In this document: positions 8,890 to 16,953 of the stretch, one piece after another
Layout: every line of letters starts with the position of its first letter
Position numbering within the stretch: the stretch's first letter is position 1
From: Paenibacillus soyae
GTDB lineage: Bacteria > Bacillota > Bacilli > Paenibacillales > Paenibacillaceae
Assembly (NCBI RefSeq): GCF_024623455.1
Contig: NZ_JANIPJ010000005.1
Coordinates: 186,001 to 250,000, forward strand
Length of the DNA stretch: 64,000 nucleotides
Direction of reading: 5' to 3'
Program-made: the position numbers and the translations under genes
Notes under the pieces: generated by a model
Told to the model about the DNA's origin: nothing
The model's input: the letters and a program-made list of their open reading frames with translations, nothing else
Databases searched by the model: none

Positions 8890-9047
8890 GCATGGATGCC
8901 TGAGAAGATTAGAGTGCTCAGAGTCCACTAATTGCTTTGCTTGGAACGCTCTAAGAACGGGAGTCAAATTGACAGGAAAAGGATGAACTCCGCTCGCAAA
9001 CCATGTATGCTAGTGTCAAAGCCTATGGAAACGGAGTGAGGTCGACG

Positions 9048-9503
9048 ATGAAAACTTTAACCAGAATGATGGAGCATCTCTATTGGGCGAATGGAAGGCT
9101 GGCTGCGGCGATGAAGGAGCAGGGGGCGGATCATCCGGAAGCGCTTCGTCTGCTGCGTCATGTGGTGATGGCGGAGCGGGTGTGGCTGACCCGGCTGCAG
9201 GGCAACGATAGCTCGCATCTCGCCATATGGAATACCTCGGAGACGCTTGACGAGTTAATCGGGATGCTGGGACGGAACGAGCGGGGCTACCGCTCCTACA
9301 TGGAAGGATTAAGCGAGGAACGGCTGGACGATATCGTCGATTACCGAAATCAAAGCGGAGCGCCCTTCCGCACGTCCATCCGCGACATCGTGACGCATGT
9401 GGCGCTGCATGGGCAATACCACCGGGGGCAGATCAACCGCATTTTGCGAGCGGAGTCGCTTGAGCCGGTCGGGCTGGACTTTATTTTGTTCGCGCGGGAT
9501 TAG
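9048..9503 (+). CDS. DinB family protein
   Basis: This 151-residue protein matches the DinB/DUF664 four-helix bundle. A conserved His lies in the second helix (LLRHVVMAE), and the C-terminal LHGQYHRGQI motif supplies two more His, together forming the family's metal site. B. subtilis relatives are DNA-damage inducible, and some related proteins are thiol-dependent transferases; which applies here cannot be told. The start was placed at the second Met of the frame because GTGAGG lies six bases upstream. It is a single gene after the terminator of the rtcB1 operon. Confidence 0.85.
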   Translation: MKTLTRMMEHLYWANGRLAAAMKEQGADHPEALRLLRHVVMAERVWLTRLQGNDSSHLAIWNTSETLDELIGMLGRNERGYRSYMEGLSEERLDDIVDYRNQSGAPFRTSIRDIVTHVALHGQYHRGQINRILRAESLEPVGLDFILFARD

Positions 9504-9608
9504 AGGGGGTACAATTATTCGGGATAGACGCGGATAAGGTGTTAACGATTAAGGTGGCGAAATAATCGCGGCATGTAGGAGCGAGCTTGTGAGGAGGGCG
9601 GCAAGCAG

Positions 9609-9755
9609 ATGCAAGAAAAGGTCGGCAACTGCGCGGAATGCGGCGGAGACGTATATTGCAGAGGAGGCTTTCTGCAGGGCGTTGTTCAGGAAGACGGAAC
9701 GCTCATCTGCTTCTCGTGCATGGACGAAGCGGAGGGCGAACGCGACCCGGATTGA
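9609..9755 (+). CDS. Small zinc-ribbon-like protein
   Basis: This 48-residue frame is preceded by GGAGGG ten bases upstream of its ATG. It carries two CxxC pairs, CAEC and CFSC, spaced as in a short zinc ribbon, plus one further Cys between them. The C-terminus is very acidic. The family is not recognised; zinc binding is inferred from the cysteine spacing. It is followed immediately by a strong bidirectional terminator. Confidence 0.6.
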   Translation: MQEKVGNCAECGGDVYCRGGFLQGVVQEDGTLICFSCMDEAEGERDPD

Positions 9756-9757
9756 AT

Positions 9758-9810
9758 AAAAAAAGCTGGATGTTCAAGAGGCGAAGGCGTCTTGGAATCC
9801 AGCTTTTTTT
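9758..9810. terminator. Bidirectional rho-independent terminator
   Basis: A long inverted repeat with outer arms AAAAAAGCTGGA and TCCAGCTTTTTTT and an inner TTCAAGA / TCTTGGAA stem lies between convergent genes. The T-run on one strand and A-run on the other let it serve both. Confidence 0.9.
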
Positions 9811-9824
9811 GGCGTGTTAAGACC

Positions 9825-10931
9825 TTATTGTTCGATCCCGTCAATCCGCCACTGCTCGGCGGGAGACATGCGGCGCATCCGAAACACGCTGCGCGCTTGA
9901 TCTCGGCACGCTCCGCCTCGGATGAGGCAGGTTTCGACCGGAATATCGACGGCTACCATCGTTTCGAAGGCGGCGTTCTCCTCCATGAAGCGATGGCGGA
10001 CCGTTCCTCGCTCCGCTCCGAAGTGGCGCATGTGGGCCTGCTCGTGCCCGGCGTTCGAGAACAGCTCCTCCATCAGCTGGCTGTCCCCGTATTCGTTCGC
10101 GAGGAAGAAGGCGTTGATCATATCGTACGGATCCAGCTTCCGCTTGAACGCGTCAAGCGCGCCGGCGGCCTTGGCGACCATGAATTGATGCCCTAGATCG
10201 ATATTGCCTTTGCCGTGGGTGGCGCTTCCGAGAAAATGAATGCAGAAATGTCCGCTGAAGCCGTTGTTCGGAATGCCGTCGCCGCCATGAGGCATGCCGT
10301 GCATGGAGGCGGCCAGCGTCCGGCCATTCGCTTCGACGAGAATTGCCCGGCGATGCCAGCTCCACTTGCCGTTGTAGATTTGCTTCATGATATCGGTATC
10401 GCCCTTCGTCAGAGGCTGCACGTCGGCGTGGCTGCTTCCCGCTCTTCGCTGGGCGTTGAAGGATAGTCCGCTCTCCAGGTCGATGACCTTGAGCTTGGCC
10501 TTCCTCGGAATGACGGTTCTCGCTTCCTCCCAGGGCAGCAGCTCGCCGTAATGCCGGGCGCGAAGCTCTTGCGAGGCCGCAAGCAGCTTCTGTCTGGCCG
10601 CCGGCTTCAAGATTAGCTCCTTGCCGTCTTCCAGGTGCAGATTGCCGTCGGGATCCACGCGGTACACCGTCGCGCCGCCCGACTTGCCGGTCACCGTCAA
10701 GTAGGTGTCCGTCGATGGCAGGGACGCGTCGTCCACGGTGACGGCTCCTTTGAATAACGCCGCGATAGGCATGCTTTGTTTGGTTGCATAAGCCGCATTC
10801 GGCGATGCTTTGACGGACAGCTCCGCCTCGCCGGCCGAGCCTTCGGACTTGGCGCTTACGAATGGGGAGGGGATCAGTCCGAAGAGAAGCAGCAGAGCTG
10901 CCGCGAAATTTCGAAATCGAAAAGCTTTCAT
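9825..10931 (-). CDS. Secreted protein with HGMP / CIHF motif, possible cell-wall enzyme
   Basis: The 368-residue product starts with a classic signal peptide (basic MKAFRFR, a Leu-rich core, cleavage near PFVSA-KS). After an N-terminal region of about 150 residues comes a conserved block with MHGMPHGG, NNGFSGHFCIHFLGS and THGKGN. The ordered His-Gly, Cys and His residues recall L,D-transpeptidase-like cell-wall enzymes, but the canonical SxGC signature is absent, so the reaction is not assigned. The start was moved to the Met before the signal peptide, well inside the longest frame. AAAGGAG lies about 14 bases upstream, which is a little far. It is divergent from the response regulator at 11115. 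Confidence 0.6.
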   Translation of the reverse strand: MKAFRFRNFAAALLLLFGLIPSPFVSAKSEGSAGEAELSVKASPNAAYATKQSMPIAALFKGAVTVDDASLPSTDTYLTVTGKSGGATVYRVDPDGNLHLEDGKELILKPAARQKLLAASQELRARHYGELLPWEEARTVIPRKAKLKVIDLESGLSFNAQRRAGSSHADVQPLTKGDTDIMKQIYNGKWSWHRRAILVEANGRTLAASMHGMPHGGDGIPNNGFSGHFCIHFLGSATHGKGNIDLGHQFMVAKAAGALDAFKRKLDPYDMINAFFLANEYGDSQLMEELFSNAGHEQAHMRHFGAERGTVRHRFMEENAAFETMVAVDIPVETCLIRGGACRDQARSVFRMRRMSPAEQWRIDGIEQ

Positions 10932-11075
10932 AACGGGTAACCCAACTCCTTTCTTCCTTTTTTTAGCTTTGCAAGAAACCGGAGCTTCATACATGATTCG
11001 AAGAAAAAAATGTCGAATTCCGCTGCGGCGGCTCGTGCCGGCGCTCCCGGCTTTCCCTAAGCTTTCCAATAGGCT

Positions 11076-11081
11076 TATAAT
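11076..11081 (+). promoter_or_regulatory. Possible -10 element of the 11115 two-component operon
   Basis: A TATAAT hexamer lies about 30 bp before the response-regulator ATG. The -35 position, 17 bp upstream, reads TTCCCT, a poor match, so the promoter is weak or activator-dependent. Confidence 0.35.
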
Positions 11082-11114
11082 TTGTTCAAGAAGCGACGGG
11101 AGGATCATGGGGAA

Positions 11115-11789
11115 ATGAATACCGAGCTGTTATATATTGAAGACGATCGGGAGATCGGGACATTCGTGGTCCAGCATCTGCGTTCCAGCGGCTACGAAGT
11201 GAAATGGCTGAGAAGCGGGGAGCAGGCGGTGGAGCAGGCGGAAGGCTGCAAGCTGGTCATTCTGGACGTCATGCTGCCGGGGCTTGACGGGTTTACCGTC
11301 GGACAGAGGCTGAAAAAAGCGATGCCCGGGCTGCCGATTCTCATGCTGTCGGCCCGCACGGCAATCGACGATAAGCTGCAGGGGCTGCAGTTCGCGGACG
11401 ATTACGTCACCAAGCCGTTCCATCCGGATGAATTAACGGCAAGAATCGAGGTGCTGCTGCGGCGCTCCGGCAATCATGCTCCGGAAGCCTTGCAGGTGAA
11501 GCATCTGCTCGTGCACGAACGCGAGAACCGGATCGTGAACGGCGAGACGGGGGAGGAAATCCTTTTAAGCGGCAAACAATTTCACATCTTTAACTATTTG
11601 CTCCGTCATCTGGGCCAGATCATGACCAAAGAACAAATCTACGAGTCGGTGTGGGGCGAGCCCTATCTCGAAGGGGATAAGACGCTGATGGTCCATATCC
11701 GCTATCTCCGCGAGAAGATCGAGAAGGATCCCGCGGCGCCGGCCATCATCGAGACGGTGCGCGGCATCGGCTATCGGGTGCGGGCATGA
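11115..11789 (+). CDS. OmpR/PhoB-family response regulator
   Basis: This 224-residue regulator has a receiver domain with the acidic pair near residues 10-11, phospho-acceptor Asp51 (VILDVMLPG) and conserved Lys in VTKPFHP. A winged-helix DNA-binding domain follows from about residue 130 (SVWGEPYLEGDKTLMVHIRYLREKI region). The ATG at 11115 was preferred to the longer frame because GGGAGG lies 11 bases upstream and the receiver fold starts there. Its stop overlaps the start of the kinase gene by four bases, so they are a cognate pair. A lantibiotic-type ABC transporter downstream suggests an antimicrobial-peptide response. Confidence 0.9.
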   Translation: MNTELLYIEDDREIGTFVVQHLRSSGYEVKWLRSGEQAVEQAEGCKLVILDVMLPGLDGFTVGQRLKKAMPGLPILMLSARTAIDDKLQGLQFADDYVTKPFHPDELTARIEVLLRRSGNHAPEALQVKHLLVHERENRIVNGETGEEILLSGKQFHIFNYLLRHLGQIMTKEQIYESVWGEPYLEGDKTLMVHIRYLREKIEKDPAAPAIIETVRGIGYRVRA

Positions 11790-13225
11790 GCGCGAGGCGG
11801 GACGGAAGAAGAAAACAAGGCTTTTTCGCCCGTCAATCGCTCCTGACGCGGTATATATTGATCGTGGTGAGCGGCTTCCTGTTTATCCCGATTATTATTC
11901 CGCTGGCGAGCTTGGTCTATATGACGACGAGCGCAATTGGCGGAGGCGACGACGTGCGCTTCACGATGAAATATGGCAACGCGGGCGAGGTGGAGATGGA
12001 TTGGCATGCCGAGGCAAGGTCTCTTCGAGGCGGACGGCCGGATGAGGTGAATGCCCGGCTTCGCGCGCTGGCGGACGAGTATCCCGAGGCCTCCTTGTTC
12101 TGGGTCGATGCGGAAGGGCAAACTCGGCTTCGGTTGCCGGAGGACGCGGAAGGCGAGGGCGGCGTGCCGGACCATTGGTCGGCGGACGATGCAGTCCGGT
12201 TTATGAAGACGAGCGTCGGTGGCGATCCGTTTACGGTGGTGGCGTTTCTCGGAGAGAACAACGGGGAAGCGGCGTTCATGGCGCTGCAGCTGCCGCGCAA
12301 GCTCGTGGAAGCGGGGCCTTCGAGCGGCAGCGGCACGACGTTTTTTGTCGCGTTTGTTTGCGTGAGCTTCGTCTTGTTTACGGCGTTGTCGCTGTTGTTT
12401 TTCCTGCGTATTCGCAAGCGGCTCCTGCTCCTGCAGGCGGCTATGTCGAAGCGGGGAGAGCATGGGCTTCCCGCTCCCGTCGAGGTGAAGAGGGCGGATG
12501 AAATCGGCGGACTGGAAGGGGCCTTTAACGGCATGGTCGAGCAATTGAAGGCCGGACGGGAGCGCCAGCAGGAAGAGGAAGAGCTGCGCAAGAAGCTCAT
12601 TTCCAATCTGTCGCATGATCTGAGGACGCCGCTTACCGTGATGCGGGGTCACTTGTATACGCTAGGCAAGGAGCCGCTGAGCGGCGCGGGCAAGGAGTCG
12701 TTGGCCACCCTGGAGCGTAAGGCAGACGGACTAGGCGAGCTGATCGACAATTTGCTGGCCTACACGCTGATGACAAGCGGCCGGTATCGGCTGGAGCCTG
12801 AGCCGGCGGATGTGTGGAGGTTGGCCCGGGAGAGCGCTGCGGCTTGGTATCCGGTATGGGAGAAGGCAGGCATCGAAGCCGATATTCGACTGCCTGCGGA
12901 CCCGCTTGTGTGGAAGGTCGATAAGCTGGCGTTCCGTCGCATTCTGGACAACCTGTTTCAAAATATCGTCCGGCATGCCGCCGGCGGCAGGTACGCGGGC
13001 TTGTACGCCGAGCGGAGAGACGGCCGCCTCATGCTGGTCATCGAGGACCGGGGGCCGGGTCTGAGCGGAAGCTCGGAAGGCAAGGGCGCCGGGATCGGGC
13101 TGGCGATCGTGGAGTATCTGCTCCGCGAGATGGGGCTCGCTTGGGAGCGGGAAAGCTCGGAGATAGGGACGCGTATTTTGATATACCAGTCTGGCAGCAG
13201 TGAGACTTGGGGGGATAGCAGATGA
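11786..13225 (+). CDS. Sensor histidine kinase (HAMP), partner of the 11115 regulator
   Basis: This 479-residue membrane kinase has one N-terminal helix (about 25-47), an extracytoplasmic sensor of about 140 residues, a second helix (about 188-208), then a HAMP linker. The H-box [13 protein letters not shown] (about 272-285) and an ATPase domain with an N-box ([10 protein letters not shown]) and G-boxes ([18 protein letters not shown]) follow. ATGA overlaps couple it to the regulator before it and to the PhzF gene after it. The sensor domain is not a family I recognise. The nearby EpiF/MutG-like ABC genes suggest it senses cell-wall-active peptides, but that is inference. Confidence 0.9.
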   Translation: MSARRDGRRKQGFFARQSLLTRYILIVVSGFLFIPIIIPLASLVYMTTSAIGGGDDVRFTMKYGNAGEVEMDWHAEARSLRGGRPDEVNARLRALADEYPEASLFWVDAEGQTRLRLPEDAEGEGGVPDHWSADDAVRFMKTSVGGDPFTVVAFLGENNGEAAFMALQLPRKLVEAGPSSGSGTTFFVAFVCVSFVLFTALSLLFFLRIRKRLLLLQAAMSKRGEHGLPAPVEVKRADEIGGLEGAFNGMVEQLKAGRERQQEEEELRKKLISNLSHDLRTPLTVMRGHLYTLGKEPLSGAGKESLATLERKADGLGELIDNLLAYTLMTSGRYRLEPEPADVWRLARESAAAWYPVWEKAGIEADIRLPADPLVWKVDKLAFRRILDNLFQNIVRHAAGGRYAGLYAERRDGRLMLVIEDRGPGLSGSSEGKGAGIGLAIVEYLLREMGLAWERESSEIGTRILIYQSGSSETWGDSR

Positions 13226-14103
13226 AACGAGTGAAGGTGTATCATTATGACGCGTTCAGTTCGATTCCCCATATGGGAAATCCGGCCGGGGTCGTGTTGT
13301 TGGATGGGGATGACCTTACCGAGGAACAAATGCGGCAAGCGGCGGAAGCGGTAGGCTTCAACGAGACGGCTTTTCCGATGAAATCGGACAAGGCGGATGT
13401 TAGGATTCGTTTTTTTACTCCCGGTCATGAAATCAATCTATGCGGCCATGCCACGATGGCTACGATCTATGCCCTGAAGACGAGAGGTCTGCTAAGCGAT
13501 TTGGCCGAGTTGACCATCGAAACAAAAGCCGGTGTGCTGCCGATCAGACTGGCTGCCGACAACGGGCTATGGATCACCATGAGGCAGGCGGCTCCGGAAT
13601 TTCGTGAGTTCGCAGGCTCTCTGCATGCTCTGGCACATTCTATGGGAATAGAAGAGAGCGATATCGAGAAGGAAATGCCGATCGTCTACGGCAGCACGGG
13701 CACATGGACCTTGTTGATCCCGATCAGAACCTTGGAGGCTTTCAGCCGAATGAGGCCTGATAACGCGCTTTTTCCGTCTATTTTGAAAGAGATGCCAAGA
13801 GCGTCTATCCATCCTTTTTGCTTGGAGACCCATGATCCTTCGGCGCATATGCATGCCCGGCATTTCTCATCGCCGTATTCGGGCACGATCGAGGATCCCG
13901 TTACGGGTACCGCCTCGGGTGTGATGGGGGCTTACTACGCCAAATATTTGAGCAAGGGCTCGGATTCATCCTTTGACCTTCTGATCGAGCAGGGGCAGGA
14001 GCTGGGGAGAGACGGCAGAGTCCGGGTCCGTGTAACGAACGGCGATGTTATCGAAGTGACGGGCAATGCCGTTTTCGTGAATGAATTCGAGATTTCGATT
14101 TAG
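13222..14103 (+). CDS. PhzF-family isomerase
   Basis: This 293-residue protein matches the PhzF / diaminopimelate-epimerase-like fold. It has the FNETAF motif containing the catalytic Glu, the LCGHATMA motif, and the C-terminal [10 protein letters not shown] phosphate-loop-like signature. PhzF itself isomerises a phenazine precursor, but most family members have unknown substrates, and no phenazine genes are near. It overlaps the kinase gene by four bases (ATGA) and is followed by a terminator, so it belongs to the two-component operon. A role in detoxifying or modifying a small metabolite linked to that system is possible but unsupported. Confidence 0.85.
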   Translation: MKRVKVYHYDAFSSIPHMGNPAGVVLLDGDDLTEEQMRQAAEAVGFNETAFPMKSDKADVRIRFFTPGHEINLCGHATMATIYALKTRGLLSDLAELTIETKAGVLPIRLAADNGLWITMRQAAPEFREFAGSLHALAHSMGIEESDIEKEMPIVYGSTGTWTLLIPIRTLEAFSRMRPDNALFPSILKEMPRASIHPFCLETHDPSAHMHARHFSSPYSGTIEDPVTGTASGVMGAYYAKYLSKGSDSSFDLLIEQGQELGRDGRVRVRVTNGDVIEVTGNAVFVNEFEISI

Positions 14104-14128
14104 TCTGCCTCCTCGGTAGGATTACAGG

Positions 14129-14153
14129 GCCGCCTTATTGGGCGGCTTTTTTT
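14129..14153 (+). terminator. Terminator after the PhzF gene
   Basis: A GCCGCC / GGCGGC stem with a six-base loop is followed by seven T, and it separates the two-component operon from the ABC transporter genes. Confidence 0.85.
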
Positions 14154-14231
14154 GTTTTTTAAACAGAATTTAAACTTCGCCGTTCGTTACCTTAACCTTG
14201 GCCTTGTAAGCTGATAACCGAGGTGAGGGAA

Positions 14232-15143
14232 ATGAAGGAATGGGTAATCGAGACGAGCGCGCTCGGCAAGAGATATAAAGGGCGCTACGCGGTATCGAAT
14301 CTGAACTTGAAAATTGGAAAAGGGGAAATTTACGGCTTCCTGGGACCGAACGGCGCGGGCAAAACAACGACGATCCGCATGCTGCTTGGACTCATCCAGC
14401 CGTCGAGCGGGGCGATCCGGATGTTCGGACAGCCTCTTCATAAGAACAAAATGTCCATCCTGCGGAGGATCGGATCGCTTGTGGAGTACCCGTCTTATTA
14501 CGGGCATCTCAGCGCTACGGACAATCTGGAGGCGATCCGGCGAATCATTGACGCGCCAAAGGAGCGGATCGGCGAGGTGCTCGGCATCGTCGGGTTATCC
14601 AAGGAAGCGAAGCGCCCGGTTAAAGGTTTTTCGCTTGGGATGAAGCAGCGCCTAGGCATTGCCGGCGCTCTGCTCGGCAGTCCCGAGCTGCTGATCCTGG
14701 ACGAACCGACGAATGGGCTGGATCCTGCGGGCATTCTGGAAATCCGCGAGCTGATTAAGTCGATGCCAAGGGAGTACGGGATAACGGTGTTAATCTCCAG
14801 CCATTTGCTTAGCGAGGTAGAACAGATGGCGCACAAGGTCGGCATCATCCGCCAAGGCGAGCTGGTCTTCCAGGATACGCTGGAAAGCTTGCAGCAGCAA
14901 GCTAGAGGCTGCGTTTCGCTTCGCGTATCGGATGCTGAGCGGGCGATGGTGCTGCTGGACGGCTGCGGCATCGATTCCTCGCTGGCGGGAGAGCATTTGA
15001 ATTTGGACGGCACGGATGACGCCATCGTATCCAGAGCGGTCCAGGAGCTGGTAATGGCCGGTCACTCCGTATATCGGGCGGAGGAGCGGCGCAAGTCGCT
15101 GGAGGAGCTGTTCCTTCGCATCGTAGGGGAGGGACAGGGATGA
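14232..15143 (+). CDS. ABC transporter ATP-binding subunit (bacitracin/lantibiotic type)
   Basis: This 303-residue ATPase has Walker A GPNGAGKTT near residue 41, the signature motif FSLGMKQRL, Walker B LLILDEPTNGLDPAG and a His-containing switch (SSHLLSE). A roughly 80-residue C-terminal extension is typical of BcrA/EpiF/MutF subunits. These pair with two six-helix permeases to expel or shed lantibiotics from the membrane. The ATG at 14232 was chosen over an upstream GTG because GAGGTG lies six bases before it. The two permease genes follow, the first overlapping by four bases. Confidence 0.88.
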   Translation: MKEWVIETSALGKRYKGRYAVSNLNLKIGKGEIYGFLGPNGAGKTTTIRMLLGLIQPSSGAIRMFGQPLHKNKMSILRRIGSLVEYPSYYGHLSATDNLEAIRRIIDAPKERIGEVLGIVGLSKEAKRPVKGFSLGMKQRLGIAGALLGSPELLILDEPTNGLDPAGILEIRELIKSMPREYGITVLISSHLLSEVEQMAHKVGIIRQGELVFQDTLESLQQQARGCVSLRVSDAERAMVLLDGCGIDSSLAGEHLNLDGTDDAIVSRAVQELVMAGHSVYRAEERRKSLEELFLRIVGEGQG

Positions 15144-15853
15144 TGCTGGCTAAAGCTTTTCGCTCCGATCTCCTGAAGATCAAGGGAAAGGGATTGTGGC
15201 TTCTCGTCTGTCTCGCCCCGGTCGGATTGATCGCTTTGCAGGTGCTGAACTTCGGCCTTCGCTACGATTATTTGATGAAGCTTTACGCCGAAGATCTGTG
15301 GGGCGGCCTGCTCGACAGCCTGCTCATGTTCGTGCCGATCGCTCTGGTGATGGGCATGACCATTCTCAGCTCGCTGCTTGCGAATATCGAGCATTATACC
15401 AGCTCGTGGAAGCAGCTGCTCGCGCTGCCGATTCCGCGGACGGCGGTATTCGGGGCGAAGTTCGCGGTCGCGGCGGTTATGCTGGGCGTATCCTGCGCCT
15501 TGCTGGTTGTCGGGACGGTTGTTCTTGGCTTGGCGCTTGGTTTTCGCGCTGCCGATATGCCGGTCGCGGATATTTTCGCTTTAAGCTTTCTCCCGTATTT
15601 CGCCGCGTGGCCGTTTCTGGCGTTGTTTCTGTGGCTTTGCATGACATTCCGCAACCAGGCGGTTCCGCTCACGATCGGTATCGTATTGGCCGTGTTCACC
15701 CTGTTCGGAGTGTCGGAATGGCTTCCGGTCAGCTGGCCGATGCTGGCTTACACCGGGCCGGGGCAAGAGGTGTTTGTTGGAGCGGGATTGTTGGCCGGAG
15801 CGGTCATTCTGCTTGTTGGGATGGTTCACTTCAGCCGAAAGGATGTGGCTTAA
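15140..15853 (+). CDS. ABC-2 permease, lantibiotic-immunity type
   Basis: The 237-residue membrane protein has about six predicted helices. It fits the EpiE/MutE-like ABC-2 permeases: a short cytoplasmic start, a first helix near residue 20, and a conserved E-x-x-SWKQLLALPI segment between helices two and three. It overlaps the ATPase gene by four bases, and the second permease begins two bases after its stop. The two permeases share the 'SWK-LL-LP--R' segment, so they are paralogues that likely form the heterodimeric channel. Substrate specificity cannot be read from the sequence. Confidence 0.82.
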   Translation: MMLAKAFRSDLLKIKGKGLWLLVCLAPVGLIALQVLNFGLRYDYLMKLYAEDLWGGLLDSLLMFVPIALVMGMTILSSLLANIEHYTSSWKQLLALPIPRTAVFGAKFAVAAVMLGVSCALLVVGTVVLGLALGFRAADMPVADIFALSFLPYFAAWPFLALFLWLCMTFRNQAVPLTIGIVLAVFTLFGVSEWLPVSWPMLAYTGPGQEVFVGAGLLAGAVILLVGMVHFSRKDVA

Positions 15854-15854
15854 G

Positions 15855-16601
15855 ATGGGCATAAGAAGCTTTATGGGGCTGCTGGCCTCTGAACGGCTCA
15901 AGCTGGCGAAGTCGCCGATTTGGCTGCTCGTTCCCGTCAGTCCGGTCCTGGCGATGCTGATCGGGATTTTCTCGAATCTCGCGGATGTCGCGCCGGGGGA
16001 GCGTTACATGATTCTGCAGGCCGGCGTTTTCACCCTGCATGCGCTGCTGCTGCTGCCGCTGTTGACGGGGATCCTCTCTTCATTCGTCTGCCGGTTCGAG
16101 CATAGCGGCGGAGGCTGGAAAAGCCTGCTGTCCCTGCCGGTATCGAGGACGGGGTTGTATGCGGCGAAGTTTATTACGGTTGCCGTGCTGCTAGCGGCTG
16201 TGCAGCTGCTTATGTTGGCCGCGTTGGTCGTTGCGGTGGAGTATCATGGTCTGGATGGCGGCATAGACTGGGGCTTGGCCATTCCGGCGGTTGCGAGCGG
16301 GTGGGCGGCTTGCCTGCCGCTGGCGGCACTGCAGCTGTGGGCGTCCATCGGCTGGAGCAGCTTCGCCGCGCCGCTTGCCATTAACGTAGCGTTCACGCTG
16401 CCGAACATGCTGATCGTGAACTCCGAGACATTCAGCCCCTTCTACCCGTGGGCGCAGCCGTCTCTCGCCATGCTGTCGTCGGGCACGATGGACTTCGGGG
16501 GCTTCGCGATTCCGCTCGAGACGGTGCTGCTCACGATCGCGGGAAGCTTCCTTGTGTTCTTGTTCGGCGGTCTGATGCATATGAGGCGGAAGGAGATTTA
16601 G
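15855..16601 (+). CDS. ABC-2 permease, second lantibiotic-immunity subunit
   Basis: This 248-residue polytopic protein begins MGIRSFMGLLASERLKL, the usual cytoplasmic start of EpiG/MutG-like permeases, and carries the GGWKSLLSLPVSR segment matching the preceding permease. About six helices are predicted. The start was set at 15855 because the longer frame overlaps the previous gene and lacks this family start. AAGGA lies about eleven bases upstream. It completes a three-gene ABC exporter whose likely inducer is the upstream two-component system, although a terminator separates the two units. Confidence 0.8.
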   Translation: MGIRSFMGLLASERLKLAKSPIWLLVPVSPVLAMLIGIFSNLADVAPGERYMILQAGVFTLHALLLLPLLTGILSSFVCRFEHSGGGWKSLLSLPVSRTGLYAAKFITVAVLLAAVQLLMLAALVVAVEYHGLDGGIDWGLAIPAVASGWAACLPLAALQLWASIGWSSFAAPLAINVAFTLPNMLIVNSETFSPFYPWAQPSLAMLSSGTMDFGGFAIPLETVLLTIAGSFLVFLFGGLMHMRRKEI

Positions 16602-16953
16602 CGGGTGCATTTGTTGGTGAGGGAGTTGGGGAGCGGAGGGGCATGATGGGCTAGATCGAGCTCGGAGGCGGAGCGGGGTATGGAGTGACTATTGCGGGTT
16701 GAGCTGAGGGGCCGGACTGGACCAACAAATTCGGAAAATGATGCGATTATACATCAATTTAGCTCGCCAACTCGTAAAATCCAGGAAATTGCTGCGAAAC
16801 TGCAGGATTTTCGCCCGATTGGCCGCCAATCCGCTCATAACAGCGAAAAATCCTGCACGCGGTGCAGGATTTTTCTTATCCATCGTATTGTGGCGTTGAA
16901 ATGATGTAGTTTCGCAGCATTTCTTAATTCCGGTGGCGCGCTGCCAAGCTAAG
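16602..16953. other. Non-coding intergenic stretch with nested hairpins
   Basis: No credible gene is seen in these 350 bases between the convergent ABC permease and SEDS genes. The region is AT-richer than its neighbours. It holds an AAAATCC...GGATTTT hairpin (16776-16811), a perfect 14-bp stem (16845-16875), and two inverted near-copies of a CTGCGAAACT sequence (near 16789 and 16908). It looks like a terminator region built on small palindromic elements. Confidence 0.6.
16845..16875. terminator. Perfect 14-bp stem, bidirectional terminator
   Basis: GAAAAATCCTGCAC pairs perfectly with GTGCAGGATTTTTC over a three-base loop, giving U-rich 3' arms in both directions between convergent genes. 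Confidence 0.8.
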
